Assembly (NCBI RefSeq): GCF_022603395.1
Contig: NZ_JAIBKA010000002.1
Location: 62,001 to 126,000 of the forward strand
DNA: 64,000 nucleotides
Origin: Desulfoferrobacter suflitae
GTDB lineage: Bacteria > Desulfobacterota > Syntrophobacteria > Syntrophobacterales > Syntrophobacteraceae
Reading direction: 5' to 3'
Position 1 is the stretch's first letter. Each line of letters opens with the position of its first letter. This document shows positions 16,297 through 26,523 of the stretch, one piece after another. A program made the translations under genes and the position numbers. A model generated the notes under the pieces. That model was given only the letters and a program-made list of their open reading frames with translations, was not told the origin of the DNA and searched no databases.

Positions 16297-16806
16297 ATGA
16301 GCCACATGAGCCATGTCAACAATCAGCGGTCACGCCTTTTGCCCGGACCCGAAGACCTGGGTGTGGACCGTGGATTCACTCTGGTGGAACTGATCCTTGT
16401 GATGTTTATCCTAACGCTCACAATAGGGCTGGTCATCCCGCGCATCGGGGCCGGCTGGAAGCGCATGGAAGATCGGGAGTTTCTGCAGGAATTCGTACAA
16501 ACCATCAGGCGTGCCCGTCTGCAATCAATGAACCGTGGAGAAGTCACGGCCTTCCGCATAAGGGGTTTCGAACGTTTATATGATCTAAAGGCTCCGCCAG
16601 GGAAGCCGATACCGGAAAATGTCGACATTTATGCAGACAACCTGGAAGAAGACCCCGAAACGCGTGACCGACTGATTTTGTTTTATCCCGACGGCAGCCT
16701 GGTGGGCAGTGACCTGGAAATTGTCTTCGATAAGAAGCGGTCTTTCCGCATCTCCATCAATCCTCTCTTCGGAATCATTGAGTTGTCTCAGGGGGACTCG
16801 AATTAG
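16297..16806 (+). CDS. gspH: Minor pseudopilin, GspH-like
   Basis: About 169 residues. A type III signal with cleavage at G/FTLVEL is followed by the hydrophobic helix (ILVMFILTLTIGLVIP) and a small beta-rich domain. RRARLQSMNRGEVTAF is characteristic of GspH. The start is uncertain: ATGs at 16243, 16297 and 16306 are in frame and none has a clear ribosome site. The one given leaves a 26-residue leader. Pseudopilins build the periplasmic piston of the secretion system. It could also be annotated as GspG, but the sequence lacks the G-type calcium-binding end. Confidence 0.8.
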   Translation: MSHMSHVNNQRSRLLPGPEDLGVDRGFTLVELILVMFILTLTIGLVIPRIGAGWKRMEDREFLQEFVQTIRRARLQSMNRGEVTAFRIRGFERLYDLKAPPGKPIPENVDIYADNLEEDPETRDRLILFYPDGSLVGSDLEIVFDKKRSFRISINPLFGIIELSQGDSN

Positions 16807-16881
16807 GAACGCGATCGTGCTGTGTGAAATCGTCCGACAGGAAGTTCGGTGTTTCGGCTGGAACGGCCGGGGGGAGCGGTA

Positions 16882-17322
16882 ATGCATAATTACGGGAACA
16901 AGTGCCACAAGGCCTGCAGGACTACGGCGCATAGGTTTTCCCGCAGGAAGGCGACGGCCGGTTTCACCCTGCTTGAAGTGCTGGTCAGTTTGATCCTGGG
17001 AACGCTAATCGTGGGGGGCGTGATGGGTGTGATCTCCGTTTCTCTGCAATTCATCCAACGGGTGGAGAAAAAAAGCGCCGTTCAGCCCGTTTTGGAAGCA
17101 GCGGCCCAGGAAATCATCCTCTACCCGGAAAAAGCCAAGGAAGGAATTCTCACCCTGGATGAGCTGCCCGGGGAACCCTCAGTGAAGGTAACCACAGCCA
17201 CTGTTCAGGGACCGGACGGGTATGATATCAGCAATCGCGCGGGAGATCTGCATCGTGTTCAGATCGATTATCAAGGAAACCTGCTTGAATTTAGTCTGAT
17301 CATTCCGCGGACTGAGTTTTAG
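16882..17322 (+). CDS. gspI: Minor pseudopilin, GspI-like
   Basis: 146 residues with prepilin cleavage motif G/FTLLEVLVSLILG, then a membrane helix and a short globular part. ATG at 16882 has GGGAG seven bases upstream. GspI, J, K and H form the tip of the pseudopilus. The position between gspH and gspJ supports the call more than sequence detail does. Confidence 0.8.
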   Translation: MHNYGNKCHKACRTTAHRFSRRKATAGFTLLEVLVSLILGTLIVGGVMGVISVSLQFIQRVEKKSAVQPVLEAAAQEIILYPEKAKEGILTLDELPGEPSVKVTTATVQGPDGYDISNRAGDLHRVQIDYQGNLLEFSLIIPRTEF

Positions 17323-17352
17323 GGAACGTTTGAGCTCTTCGGGATTTGAACC

Positions 17353-18039
17353 ATGAGAGGTAAACGGGCTGCACCCAAAGTGCTGGGCCAGTGCCGCGGC
17401 TTTACTCTGCTGGAACTGGTGCTGGCAACATTGATTTCCACTTTGGTCATTGGCATCCTTTCGGTCGCCCTGACCTTTTCCCTGAGAATGTGGGAACGGA
17501 GGCAGGACCAGAAGCCGAATGAATTTTCCTTGCTTATGGAACTGTTGGTGATGCAGCTGGCCGAATTCGATGCCACTCCCGTCTCCTCGGAGTTTGGCGC
17601 CGCCGGTCCTCTGTTTGTGGGGAGTGAGCATTCCCTGGTAGTGGCCACGGATCATTCCGTCAAGGCCTTGTCGGGAGGTGTTCCTGTGGTGGCAAAATAC
17701 ACCTATCTGCCACAAGACAAGACCTTATATTATGCCGAAATACCCCTGGATCCTTACCATCACGAGGAGCTCAGGGAATTCATCGAAATGGCTCCAGATG
17801 TGGAGAGTCAACGGCCACGCTTTTACCCCGTCAAAGTGGACAATTTTGCCCTCGAATATTCCGGGGAAGAAGACGAAGGGTATACCAATTCCTGGGATGA
17901 TCCGGAAAAATTGCCCGGAACCGTCATGGTGCGATGGAGTCTTGAGGAAACGACTGCGAGTCGAATAATCGTACCAGACCTGCTGTTCCCTCAGAGCAAG
18001 GATAATTCCCAACGGCGTGAGATCGTGGGGGGATCATGA
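17353..18039 (+). CDS. gspJ: Minor pseudopilin, GspJ-like
   Basis: 228 residues with prepilin motif G/FTLLELVLATLIS, a membrane helix and a larger beta-rich domain typical of GspJ. The C-terminal part is acidic (EYSGEEDEGYTNSWDD). It overlaps gspK by four bases (ATGA), so the two are probably translated together. Confidence 0.82.
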   Translation: MRGKRAAPKVLGQCRGFTLLELVLATLISTLVIGILSVALTFSLRMWERRQDQKPNEFSLLMELLVMQLAEFDATPVSSEFGAAGPLFVGSEHSLVVATDHSVKALSGGVPVVAKYTYLPQDKTLYYAEIPLDPYHHEELREFIEMAPDVESQRPRFYPVKVDNFALEYSGEEDEGYTNSWDDPEKLPGTVMVRWSLEETTASRIIVPDLLFPQSKDNSQRREIVGGS

Positions 18040-18905
18040 TGCGGGACCAGAGCGGGATTGTAATGGTCGCGGTCCTTTGGATCTGTGCTCTGATCATGTG
18101 GCTTGCTCTGCAGATTGGAGCGGAAACGCGCTTGCAATCAGAGGAGAAAGTGCACCAATTGCGCAGGTTGCAAGCGCTCTATCTGGCCATTGGCGGCGCT
18201 TACGAAGCTATAGCCAGAATGGGGCAACCCATTTCGCTGGAAACAGAGGGCGACGAGCAACTGACCTGGCAACCCGACGGCACCTTGCACGAAGTAAACT
18301 ACCAGACCGGAAAGGCCCTGGTAGTCATTCAGAAAGAGACGGACAAAGTCAATGTGAACGAGGCCAACCCTCTGCAGATCAAAGCCGTACTCGAAAAACG
18401 GGGGATTGAAGATGAGGACGCGGACACTCTGGCGGACGTGATTGCAGACTTTTTGGACGCTGATGAGACGCCCAGACTGCATGGCGCCGAGAAAGATTGG
18501 TATGCAAAAGAAGAGCTGCCCAACGTTCCGTTTGACGGTCCCTTGACCAGCATTGACCAAATGTTGTTGATACCCGGCATAACCCAGCAGCTCTTTTACG
18601 GTTTCAATCTGGGGGAGGAGCAGCCTGAAAGCGATATTGTACAGGACGAATTTCAGCTCTTCGCGACCAAAGATTCTTTGTTTCAGATGTTTACGGTACA
18701 TGGTAAAAACGTCAGCCTGGAAGATGAAGAGATCCTGGAAGAAGCCGACGTGAGGTATGTGACTTGGGAGCCGGATGGAATTTATCGAATCCTTTCCTGT
18801 GGCAAGTCATCCACAGGGCCGCCTCCGGTTGTCTTATGGCTGATTATTCGTTATGCTCCGGAGTCTGAAAAGGGCTATGAAGTACTTTATCGAAAAGTCC
18901 TTTGA
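18036..18905 (+). CDS. gspK: Minor pseudopilin GspK
   Basis: 289 residues. The N-terminus SGIVMVAVLWICALIMWLAL is the GspK form of the pilin helix, which lacks the usual Glu at position 5. A helical insertion contains VNVNEANPLQIKAVLE and ADVIADFLDADETPRLHGAE, the family signature of the alpha domain with its D-x-D metal site. It caps the pseudopilus tip with GspI and GspJ. Start ATG at 18036 or 18039. Confidence 0.88.
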   Translation: MMRDQSGIVMVAVLWICALIMWLALQIGAETRLQSEEKVHQLRRLQALYLAIGGAYEAIARMGQPISLETEGDEQLTWQPDGTLHEVNYQTGKALVVIQKETDKVNVNEANPLQIKAVLEKRGIEDEDADTLADVIADFLDADETPRLHGAEKDWYAKEELPNVPFDGPLTSIDQMLLIPGITQQLFYGFNLGEEQPESDIVQDEFQLFATKDSLFQMFTVHGKNVSLEDEEILEEADVRYVTWEPDGIYRILSCGKSSTGPPPVVLWLIIRYAPESEKGYEVLYRKVL

Positions 18906-18981
18906 TGCCGTTACCCTGGCTTATCGATAATTGTGCAGCGGTTTGCAGCTTGTTTGAGTCAGTGATTTGAGAGGAAGCCAT

Positions 18982-20565
18982 TTGCTAAGACGTCTCATTA
19001 GCCAACGCCCCAAGCAGCTATTGGCGGTATACGTCGAGCCCCGACAAGTCGACATTCTCAGGGCACACCGCAAATGGAGATCCTGGCAGGTCGACTCGAT
19101 CGAACAATTCCCGGTACCTGACAATGAGGGAATCTTTGAATTTCTCCAGCGGCTCAGCCTGAGACCGAGAGGCAGAGGTACAACCGCGCTGTTGTTGTTG
19201 TTACCCCGCCTTTACTATGGCTTTCACCGAGAGCATTACCCCGCCGCTTTGGAAAACAATCTGGAAGAGGCTCTGGGGTTCGATTGGCCGGAGAATGTCT
19301 TTCAAGAACCGGAACAAACCTTCCATTTTTTTGGGCAGGCGGTTGCCGTCAATGGTCACCTTTCTGTCCCGATCTATTCCTTACGCACCGACATTTACGA
19401 GAAGTTCTTTCAGGCCTTGGGAGGAAGCAGCTTCCAGACATTCAGCGTTGTCCCTACGGCCCCTCACTACCAGGTGTTTCTCCCCGACAACAAGGCGCAG
19501 AAAACCCGGCAGGACCTGCATATATTCGGCCGTGTGATCGACTCCTCACGTCTCGAGATTCATAAGTTCTACAAAGGGCTTTTGCTGGATTCCACCATCG
19601 TTCGAAAAGGCCAGGAACAATTCCGCCTGTTTCGGGAGAATCTGCGCAGTTTGGATGGGACCGAAACATCCAATCAGAGTCCCGTTCAGCTCATCTGCCG
19701 TGCGCTTGAAAGTGAACGAAATCGCGTGGCCGCATGGCAAAATGAAGATTTGCCGGTGGAAGTCATCGAGATCGAGGATTCACCGCTGGTGCTCTGGGTG
19801 GATCATCTGCTGGAGCAGGAGGCGATCGAGACTTTTAATCCACCGTTGCTCCTCAAACCCTGGCAGGTCCCCAAGGCCGTGTGGATGATCATTACCGTGA
19901 TCGTGTTGTTTTCGGCTTATGCCTTTTATCAGGTCAAATCCTATGATAGCCTGCTGCAGAACGTACAAACGCTAAAGAAACAAAGGACCCAACTGGAAGC
20001 TCAATGGAAGCCGATTGAACAGCTGCAGAACCGAGTCAGCAAATTTGAGCAGGACCAACAAGCTCTGGCAACCTTCAACGATCAAGGCTACCCCATGCTC
20101 GGTGTATTGACATTGCTCACCGAATTGACACCGCAGGACACTTGGCTGAATTACCTTTCCTTGCGCGAAGGGGAGCTCATGCTGCGGGGAGAAAGCTCTT
20201 CTGCTATCAAGTATCTCACCGAGCTCTCGAAAATTAAAGGTTTCGAGGACGTGCGCTTTGCCTCTCCCGTGACACGCAACCCTTCAAACGATAACGAGCG
20301 TTTTAATTTACAGCTCAAACTCAATGTAAAGACCTTGGGTACAACCCTTGAAGCAATCCCCCTGGAGGGGGGCGTGATTGAGCTGCCACAGGAAGCGGGG
20401 CAGTCCATCCAACCGCCGTCCTCATCGTTGCGACAACTGGATGGAAAGGGTACTGAAGGGCAGGCAATGATGCCGCCGGATGATAACGAGACGATTATCC
20501 GCAGGTCGCCGCCGGCACCTGGCGATGACAATCAAACCCTTGACCCGGATGCTGGGCGGTCATGA
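18982..20565 (+). CDS. gspL: GspL-like inner-membrane protein (PilM/PilN-type architecture)
   Basis: About 527 residues. An actin-like cytoplasmic domain (LLAVYVEPRQVDILRAHRKW onward) occupies about 1-290. It is followed by one membrane segment (VWMIITVIVLFSAYAFYQV), a coiled coil and a ferredoxin-like periplasmic domain (TPQDTWLNYLSLREGELMLR). A Pro/Asp-rich tail ends the protein. In type II secretion it links GspE to GspF and GspM. The start is TTG at 18982, five bases after GAGGAAG; another TTG at 18967 lacks spacing. It overlaps gspM by four bases. Confidence 0.8.
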   Translation: MLRRLISQRPKQLLAVYVEPRQVDILRAHRKWRSWQVDSIEQFPVPDNEGIFEFLQRLSLRPRGRGTTALLLLLPRLYYGFHREHYPAALENNLEEALGFDWPENVFQEPEQTFHFFGQAVAVNGHLSVPIYSLRTDIYEKFFQALGGSSFQTFSVVPTAPHYQVFLPDNKAQKTRQDLHIFGRVIDSSRLEIHKFYKGLLLDSTIVRKGQEQFRLFRENLRSLDGTETSNQSPVQLICRALESERNRVAAWQNEDLPVEVIEIEDSPLVLWVDHLLEQEAIETFNPPLLLKPWQVPKAVWMIITVIVLFSAYAFYQVKSYDSLLQNVQTLKKQRTQLEAQWKPIEQLQNRVSKFEQDQQALATFNDQGYPMLGVLTLLTELTPQDTWLNYLSLREGELMLRGESSSAIKYLTELSKIKGFEDVRFASPVTRNPSNDNERFNLQLKLNVKTLGTTLEAIPLEGGVIELPQEAGQSIQPPSSSLRQLDGKGTEGQAMMPPDDNETIIRRSPPAPGDDNQTLDPDAGRS

Positions 20566-21134
20566 TGTTGCGGCTACCAAGTTTTACCGACCTGAAGAGG
20601 TATCGCATTTCTTTTCTGACCGTACTGGTGACGCTGCTGGCGCTGTTGACCATTTATCTGGTCTGGCTGGCACCCATCAGCGCCGAAATAGAGACTCTTC
20701 AGACCCAGGTGGACCAACAGCAGGAGCTCATCGGTAAGTATCAAAGCAAGCTCGAACAAGCCAAGGACATCAAAGAGAACATGCAGAAGCAGGAGAGCAA
20801 ATTGAAACAGATGCAGGCGCAACTGTTTCAAGGCACCGACCCGTATCAGCTGGCTGCCTCCCTCAGTGAACTGTTATCCACAAAAGATGGGCCAAAACTC
20901 GATATCAAGACATACCAGGTTCTGGCCAGCAAGGAGTTCGGGCTCTATCAGGAAGTCCACATCAGGTTTAATTTCATGACCAATATTGAAGGCTTGTACT
21001 ACTTTCTCGAGCGCATCAAGAACTTTCACACATCTATTTTGGTCAAAGAAATCAACATCCAAAATATCCGGCGCAGGACCGGACCCGATCTGGTGGTCAA
21101 TGTAATCCTTGCGGCCCTGATGGAAAAAGGCTAG
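20562..21134 (+). CDS. gspM: GspM/PilO-like inner-membrane protein
   Basis: 190 residues: a short cytoplasmic start, a single membrane segment (FLTVLVTLLALLTIYLVWLA), a long coiled coil (about 45-85) and a ferredoxin-like domain ending in KNFHTSILVKEINIQN. This is the fold shared by GspM and PilO, which pairs with GspL/PilN in the inner membrane. The ATG overlaps the gspL stop. The family assignment rests mainly on architecture and position. Confidence 0.75.
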   Translation: MMLRLPSFTDLKRYRISFLTVLVTLLALLTIYLVWLAPISAEIETLQTQVDQQQELIGKYQSKLEQAKDIKENMQKQESKLKQMQAQLFQGTDPYQLAASLSELLSTKDGPKLDIKTYQVLASKEFGLYQEVHIRFNFMTNIEGLYYFLERIKNFHTSILVKEINIQNIRRRTGPDLVVNVILAALMEKG

Positions 21135-21270
21135 AAGAAGTGCATGATGGCGAGGATTGAATGGCATTCAGCAACTTTTTTTCATACCCTGGACATCGGC
21201 TGCAACAGGAAATCCCGGGAATGGATAATGTTCTACCCAAGAGTACAACAGAAACCAAAGAGGCCGACTC

Positions 21271-23400
21271 ATGAATGGATGTAAGTATTTATTTTTACTT
21301 CTCTCAATCATATTCTTAGGGAGCTGTGCATCCAGTCAAACCAAACAGCCGCCCCGACCCGGGAGCGAATTTGGAGCTCCTTCCAGCTCCACAGTACCCC
21401 AATCCGCTCCAGACCCTGCAAAATATGCAAGGCCCAGCACCGCTCCTCCGGCTTCCCCCAGACCCCCCATGATGAGTAAACCGGCCCAGCTTGACACCGG
21501 TTTAATCACTCCACCGGGGGCGCAGGCAGTGCCCAGCAGCATTCCCGGCGGAGCGGAGAAACAGAAGGTCATTTTGAACTACGACAAGGCGGATGTTGCC
21601 GAGGTGACCGCTCAAATATTCGGCGACTACCTCAAGCTCAACTATGTGCTGGATCCCGCGTTGCAGGGGAGAATCAGCCTGTACCTGGAAGGCGACTTCA
21701 GCAAGCAGGAGTTGCTCCAGTTGGTCACCAAGGCCTACGCGGCCAGTAATATCTCGGTAGTACCGCAAAAAGGCATCTATTACATTCAGTCGGTGCAAAG
21801 GAGCACTTCAAGCGGATTGCCATTTGCCGGCTCATTCTATGTGGAAAAGGATCCGTCCGGCATCAGCCCGGTTATTGTCATCTACAGACTCAGATACGTG
21901 GACGTCAACCAGGCGGTGAACACTATCAAGCTATTCCTTACCCCGGGGCGGCCCATCGCCACCGACCCCCTCACCAACAGCGTTATTTTTGCCGATGAAA
22001 CGGATAACGCCAAAACGGTCATCGATATTCTTCGCAGTTTGGACGTCAACATACTCCGTGAAATGGGCATGGAAGTTGTGCCTCTGCAGGCCTTGACTCC
22101 GGAAGAGGCGGTCAAGAGCCTCGAATCGTTGATGGGCAAATTGGACATCTTCAAGCAAAGTGGGCTCAAGACGGATATAGCCTTTGTACCGCTGGAAAAG
22201 TATGGAGGCGTCCTGCTCATGGCCCAGAATCCTGAAGTGCTGCAAACGGCCAAGCGCTGGCTCACGGCCCTGGACGTGCGCGGTCAGGAGACCGGAGAGC
22301 AGGTCTATGTCTACTTTTCCAAGAACGCTTTGGCCAAGGATATCGCCGACATTCTCAACCAGGTTTTCAAGACGGGTGGCAAATCAGACAAGAAAAGCCC
22401 TTCCGAACAGATCGTCAGTGCGACCAAAACTGCACAGCAGGAAGGAGAAGCCAAGACCCAGGTGAGCGAAGGGATTTCCATATCCACCACGTTAACCGGA
22501 GAAGTGGTCATCATTGCCGATGAAGTCAACAATGCTCTCGTTATAAGAGCTAACGCCGCTGACTACGCCATGATCAGCAACGTGGTCGAGGCTCTTGACA
22601 TCGTACCGAGAGCGGTCCTCATTGAAGTTCTGCTGGCAGAAATCACCCTGAACAAGAACCTTCAATATGGAGTGGAATGGTTTCTCAAAGACGATCGCGT
22701 GCAACAGGGATTGAAATCCGGAGACACAAACTTCACCAACATTGATCTCAGAACGTCGACTTTCAATGGGTACGCATTATTCTGGGACAGTGCCAATGTG
22801 AAGCTTCTCATTAACGCCCTGGCCGAGAAGACCGACGTCAATGTTCTTTCTACTCCCACACTGCTCGCCAGCGACAACCAGGAAGCGTCCATCACCGTGG
22901 GCGGGCGTCAGCCCATCTCCACGGGAACAAGCGTCACCGAAGGCGGCACCACAGTAACTTCGGTTCAGTATGAAGAGACGGGTATTATTCTCAATGTCAC
23001 GCCCCATATCAACGAGGGCGGGCAAGTGCGGTTGGAGGTGGATCAGACCATACGCACTCCACTGCCGGCAGGCCAGTTTTCCAATATTGATTCACCAGGC
23101 TTTAGTGAGCGCAAAGTCAAGACCACTCTTTTGGCCAAAGATGGTCAAACGGCGGTCATCGGGGGGATTATCGAACACCGCAAAACATTCACCAAGGGAG
23201 GCATCCCATTCCTGCAGGATATTCCGCTCATATCGCCCCTGTTTGGCTCCAAGGGGGATCGATACGAGCGCACCGAGCTCATCATCGCCATCACCCCGCA
23301 TGTCATCATCAACAGAGATGAGGAAGTTCGGCAGACTGGCCAATTTTTACAGAAGCTGGAATCCCTCAAGAGCCGCATTGAAAGAAGGGTGAGCTATTGA
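21271..23400 (+). CDS. gspD: Type II secretin GspD
   Basis: 709 residues. A lipoprotein signal (FLLLSIIFLGSC, Cys at 19) is followed by a Pro-rich linker, N0/N1-N3 repeats (NYDKADVAEVTAQIFGDYL; IYRLRYVDVNQAVNTIK; VFKTGGKSDKKS insertion) and the secretin beta-barrel (VNVLSTPTLLASDNQEASI; VGGRQPI; SPGFSERKVKTTLLAKDGQT; IPFLQDIPLISPLFGS). It forms the outer-membrane channel. The lipobox suggests pilotin-independent targeting. It ends the operon, after a 136-base gap from gspM that holds no gene. Confidence 0.94.
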   Translation: MNGCKYLFLLLSIIFLGSCASSQTKQPPRPGSEFGAPSSSTVPQSAPDPAKYARPSTAPPASPRPPMMSKPAQLDTGLITPPGAQAVPSSIPGGAEKQKVILNYDKADVAEVTAQIFGDYLKLNYVLDPALQGRISLYLEGDFSKQELLQLVTKAYAASNISVVPQKGIYYIQSVQRSTSSGLPFAGSFYVEKDPSGISPVIVIYRLRYVDVNQAVNTIKLFLTPGRPIATDPLTNSVIFADETDNAKTVIDILRSLDVNILREMGMEVVPLQALTPEEAVKSLESLMGKLDIFKQSGLKTDIAFVPLEKYGGVLLMAQNPEVLQTAKRWLTALDVRGQETGEQVYVYFSKNALAKDIADILNQVFKTGGKSDKKSPSEQIVSATKTAQQEGEAKTQVSEGISISTTLTGEVVIIADEVNNALVIRANAADYAMISNVVEALDIVPRAVLIEVLLAEITLNKNLQYGVEWFLKDDRVQQGLKSGDTNFTNIDLRTSTFNGYALFWDSANVKLLINALAEKTDVNVLSTPTLLASDNQEASITVGGRQPISTGTSVTEGGTTVTSVQYEETGIILNVTPHINEGGQVRLEVDQTIRTPLPAGQFSNIDSPGFSERKVKTTLLAKDGQTAVIGGIIEHRKTFTKGGIPFLQDIPLISPLFGSKGDRYERTELIIAITPHVIINRDEEVRQTGQFLQKLESLKSRIERRVSY

Positions 23401-23422
23401 CGCAATCCCCTGGTTCGCAGCA

Positions 23423-24430
23423 CTACTGGAGCCCGTCGAGAATACCCTTGAAATCATCGGGGAGGGGCGCTTCAAAACACAGGTCGGCATGCGAAACCGG
23501 ATGACAGAAAGCAAGCCGCCAAGCATGCAGCATCTGCCTGTCGACGCCGACCAGCAGATCCTGGATCTGTTTACGTCTCAATGAACGCGCTCTTTTTTTG
23601 CCACCCCCATAGGTTTGATCCCCCACCACAGGATGATTCACATGGGCAAGGTGGACCCTGATCTGATGGGTACGCCCGGTCTCTATGGTCACCAGCAAAA
23701 GAGCAACGGCCTCCTCCCACTGCTTTTCTAATTGCCAGCGGGTCACCGCTTCCCTTCCTCTGTTTGGGAGTACAGCTATCTTTTTGCGCTCAGTGGGGTG
23801 CCGACCCAGTGGCACCCTGATCTCGCCCTCCCGCTCTGCGAAATTTCCATAGGCGAGAGCCATGTAGAATTTCTTCACCGTGTGCTCTTTGAATTGTCGG
23901 ATCAAGCTGAGATAAGCTCTCTCGGTTTTGGCGACCACCATGGCACCGGAGGTGTCGCGATCAAGCCGATGAACGATTCCCGGTCTTCTTGGAGCTCCCT
24001 GCATGGCTAATTTGGGAGCGTGAGCCAGAATCCCGTGTATCAAGGTGCCCCGTTCATGTCCGGCACCCGGGTGAACAACGATTCCAGGAGCTTTGTTAAC
24101 GACCAGCAGTTCGTCATCTTCGTACAGAATATCCAGCGGCATTTTTTCTGGAACCAGTGCATCATCCTGTTTTGTGGACGGCAGCCGGACCCGGATGATG
24201 TCTCCCGCCTTCAGCTCATAGCTCGGCTTGTTGTGCAGATGGTTGACCAGGACCCGCTGTTCTTGAATCATCTTCTTGAATTGACTGCGGGAAAAACAAT
24301 CAATTACCCGGCAGAGAAACAAATCCAGACGCACTCCCACGTCTTGTTCACCGGCTACCAGAACATGGTCGGGTGGAAGGGCGGGTCCGATTGCGGGGCG
24401 AGTACTGTTGGGTTCTTTTTCACCAGACAT
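23423..24430 (-). CDS. rluD: RluD-family 23S rRNA pseudouridine synthase
   Basis: 335 residues. An S4 RNA-binding domain (RLDLFLCRVIDCFSRSQFKK) is followed by the catalytic domain with HRLDRDTSG, whose Asp is the nucleophile, and with ETGRTHQIRVHLAH. RluD modifies uridines in helix 69 of 23S rRNA; RluC-like enzymes share the layout, so exact sites are not provable. ATG at 24430 is chosen; the frame extends to 24508 with a Cys-rich stretch unlike the family. It converges on gspD with a 22-base gap. Confidence 0.88.
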   Translation of the reverse strand: MSGEKEPNSTRPAIGPALPPDHVLVAGEQDVGVRLDLFLCRVIDCFSRSQFKKMIQEQRVLVNHLHNKPSYELKAGDIIRVRLPSTKQDDALVPEKMPLDILYEDDELLVVNKAPGIVVHPGAGHERGTLIHGILAHAPKLAMQGAPRRPGIVHRLDRDTSGAMVVAKTERAYLSLIRQFKEHTVKKFYMALAYGNFAEREGEIRVPLGRHPTERKKIAVLPNRGREAVTRWQLEKQWEEAVALLLVTIETGRTHQIRVHLAHVNHPVVGDQTYGGGKKRARSLRRKQIQDLLVGVDRQMLHAWRLAFCHPVSHADLCFEAPLPDDFKGILDGLQ

Positions 24431-24562
24431 TGCGAGCCGTTCGAGGCAGTGGTTCAAGTTTGCGCGGGCAGCGCGCCCGGCGCATCCACAGAAGCAAACC
24501 AGGGGCATCCGATGCGAGATGATCGGTACTCGGCATCCGATGCCCGTTCAAAAAACAAGAAA

Positions 24563-25591
24563 TCAGTGCTGGTGCCGACTCAATTCGGCATCCTTAATGG
24601 TAGTAAAAATCAGACGTCCTGCGGTAGTCTGCAAAATACTTGTAACCGAGACCTCCACCTCGCGTCCCAGATATCTGCTGGCGTTTTCAACAACAACCAT
24701 GGTGCCATCCTCCAGGTAAGCAATTCCCTGTCCCTGCTCTTTGCCTTCCTTGAGAATTTGCAGACGCAGCACCTCGCCGGGAAGCACAACCGGTTTGAGG
24801 GCATTCGCCAGCTGATTGATGTTGAGCACCCTGATGCCCTGCACTTCGGCAACCTTTGACAAGTTGTAGTCATTGGTCACGATCTTGGCGTTGAGGCGCA
24901 GCGCCAACGCAACCAGTTTTGCGTCCACGTCGCTCAAATTTTCAAAATCCTGCCGTTCAATACGTACGTCGGCCAACTCTTCCTGTTGCAGCCGCCGGAT
25001 CACATCCAACCCACGACGTCCGCGCACCCGCCGTGTACTGTCCGAGCTATCTGCGATGTGCTGGAGCTCCTGCAGGACGAATTCGGGTATCACCAGCGAC
25101 CCACTCAAAAATCCCGTCTCCACGATGTCGGCGATCCTGCCGTCTATAATCACGCTGGTATCCAGGATCTTTACCTGCCCGCCGCGCACCGTGGCTCTTC
25201 CAAACCAGGGCCAGTTGGGAACACGCAATTCCTCAATTTTAATACTCCCTAAAACCATACCCATGTAACCTATAATACAAGATAAGATGACGTAGATTGC
25301 GACCCTGATCGTAGGATTTTCCAACCCGGTGAAGGTGAAGCTGATCAGCTTGGCGATGGAAAGGCCGACAACCAGGCCGATTGTGCCTCCTGCGATGACC
25401 TTCAGAGGAATATGCTTGATGAGCTTTTCCACGGATAACGCCGCCAGGGCAAACAGCACACCGGCCATCAAACCGGCCCACGGCGCCCACCAGAACCTTG
25501 CCAGCGTATCCATTTGGGCTGCTATGAGATAGCCGCCAACGCTGCAGATAACAAACAAAAGAATTCTAAGCACAAGCCAGGCCCATCTCAA
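24563..25591 (-). CDS. Membrane PIN-TRAM domain protein (YacL-like)
   Basis: About 342 residues. Four N-terminal membrane segments (about 5-25, 33-52, 65-85, 95-120) are followed by a PIN ribonuclease domain with [22 protein letters not shown] and [11 protein letters not shown]-terminal TRAM RNA-binding domain ends the protein ([20 protein letters not shown]). This is the architecture of Bacillus YacL. The role is unknown, probably RNA-related. TTG at 25591 sits eight bases after AAAGGAGG; the GTG at 25600 is too close to that site. Next upstream on the same strand is the CarD-like gene, a pairing also seen in Firmicutes. Confidence 0.85.
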   Translation of the reverse strand: MRWAWLVLRILLFVICSVGGYLIAAQMDTLARFWWAPWAGLMAGVLFALAALSVEKLIKHIPLKVIAGGTIGLVVGLSIAKLISFTFTGLENPTIRVAIYVILSCIIGYMGMVLGSIKIEELRVPNWPWFGRATVRGGQVKILDTSVIIDGRIADIVETGFLSGSLVIPEFVLQELQHIADSSDSTRRVRGRRGLDVIRRLQQEELADVRIERQDFENLSDVDAKLVALALRLNAKIVTNDYNLSKVAEVQGIRVLNINQLANALKPVVLPGEVLRLQILKEGKEQGQGIAYLEDGTMVVVENASRYLGREVEVSVTSILQTTAGRLIFTTIKDAELSRHQH

Positions 25592-25779
25592 CGTAATCAC
25601 CTCCTTTCATCTCGGTCTGAATATCGATCCTAAACTGGATCTTGCTTACGTCACAATTGGAAATTTCCGGTCAGCCGTTCCTCTACAAACGCGGTGCCGG
25701 AGCAAGCTGTACCTGGACCTGAAAGCAACCTGAAAAGCTAGAATCAGTAACCCGGAAAAGCATGGAGTAAGGCTGACGC

Positions 25780-26259
25780 CTATTGCAGCATATCGACAAT
25801 GTTCTTCTCTACCTGATCCTCGCTGATGGACAACACAATGGAAAGTTCCTTGAGGAGAAGCCCGCGTGCCGTGTCGAGCATTTTGCGCTCGCCGAACGAG
25901 AGCTCCTTGTCGTTTTTTAACACCGTCAAATCCCGCAATACTTCAGCCAGTTCATAGATGGAACCGGTCTTGATCTTTTCCATATACTCGCGGTAACGAC
26001 GGTTCCACGTGCCTCCGTTGACCGCAATTTCTTTTGTTTTGAGAATATCGTAGACCTTGGCGACATCTTTGGACGCTATCAATTCTCTTAGCCCTACCGA
26101 CTCCGCATTCTGGATGGGGATCATGATTTTCATGTCGTTTTCCAAGATACGCATTATGTAGAAGTCCTGTCGATTGCCTCCAATACTCTTGCTTTCAATG
26201 GATTCGATTTTTCCCACCCCATGGGCGGGATAAACAGCCAAGTCGCCGATTTTAAACAT
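25780..26259 (-). CDS. CarD-family transcription regulator
   Basis: 159 residues. The N-terminal RNA-polymerase interaction domain is MFKIGDLAVYPAHGVGKIES. It is followed by a helical C-terminal domain with NRRYREYMEKIKTGSIYELA and LSFGERKMLDTARGLLLKEL. CarD proteins bind the beta subunit of RNA polymerase and stabilise open promoter complexes. Three in-frame ATGs lie at the start. The one at 26259 follows GGAGG by five bases and matches family N-termini. Confidence 0.9.
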   Translation of the reverse strand: MFKIGDLAVYPAHGVGKIESIESKSIGGNRQDFYIMRILENDMKIMIPIQNAESVGLRELIASKDVAKVYDILKTKEIAVNGGTWNRRYREYMEKIKTGSIYELAEVLRDLTVLKNDKELSFGERKMLDTARGLLLKELSIVLSISEDQVEKNIVDMLQ

Positions 26260-26523
26260 CATACCCTCCATGCTTCCATTCCTGCCATGGCTTGCTTAAG
26301 CTTTTGGAAAAATTACTTAATTGTACCATCAGCCGCAGTCCATGCAAAGTCCTGTGAAAACCAGGAAAACTGAGAAGATCCCAAGTACGGGCATGCGGTG
26401 CATAGGATGGTTGTGCATCAAAGTCCCAACTGATCCAATGAAAACTAAAGTATCCCGATTAGTTAATTTATCAGTTCCGAAAACAATGTGAAAGCAAAGA
26501 ATGTTTCGCTTACCGGCATTTAC

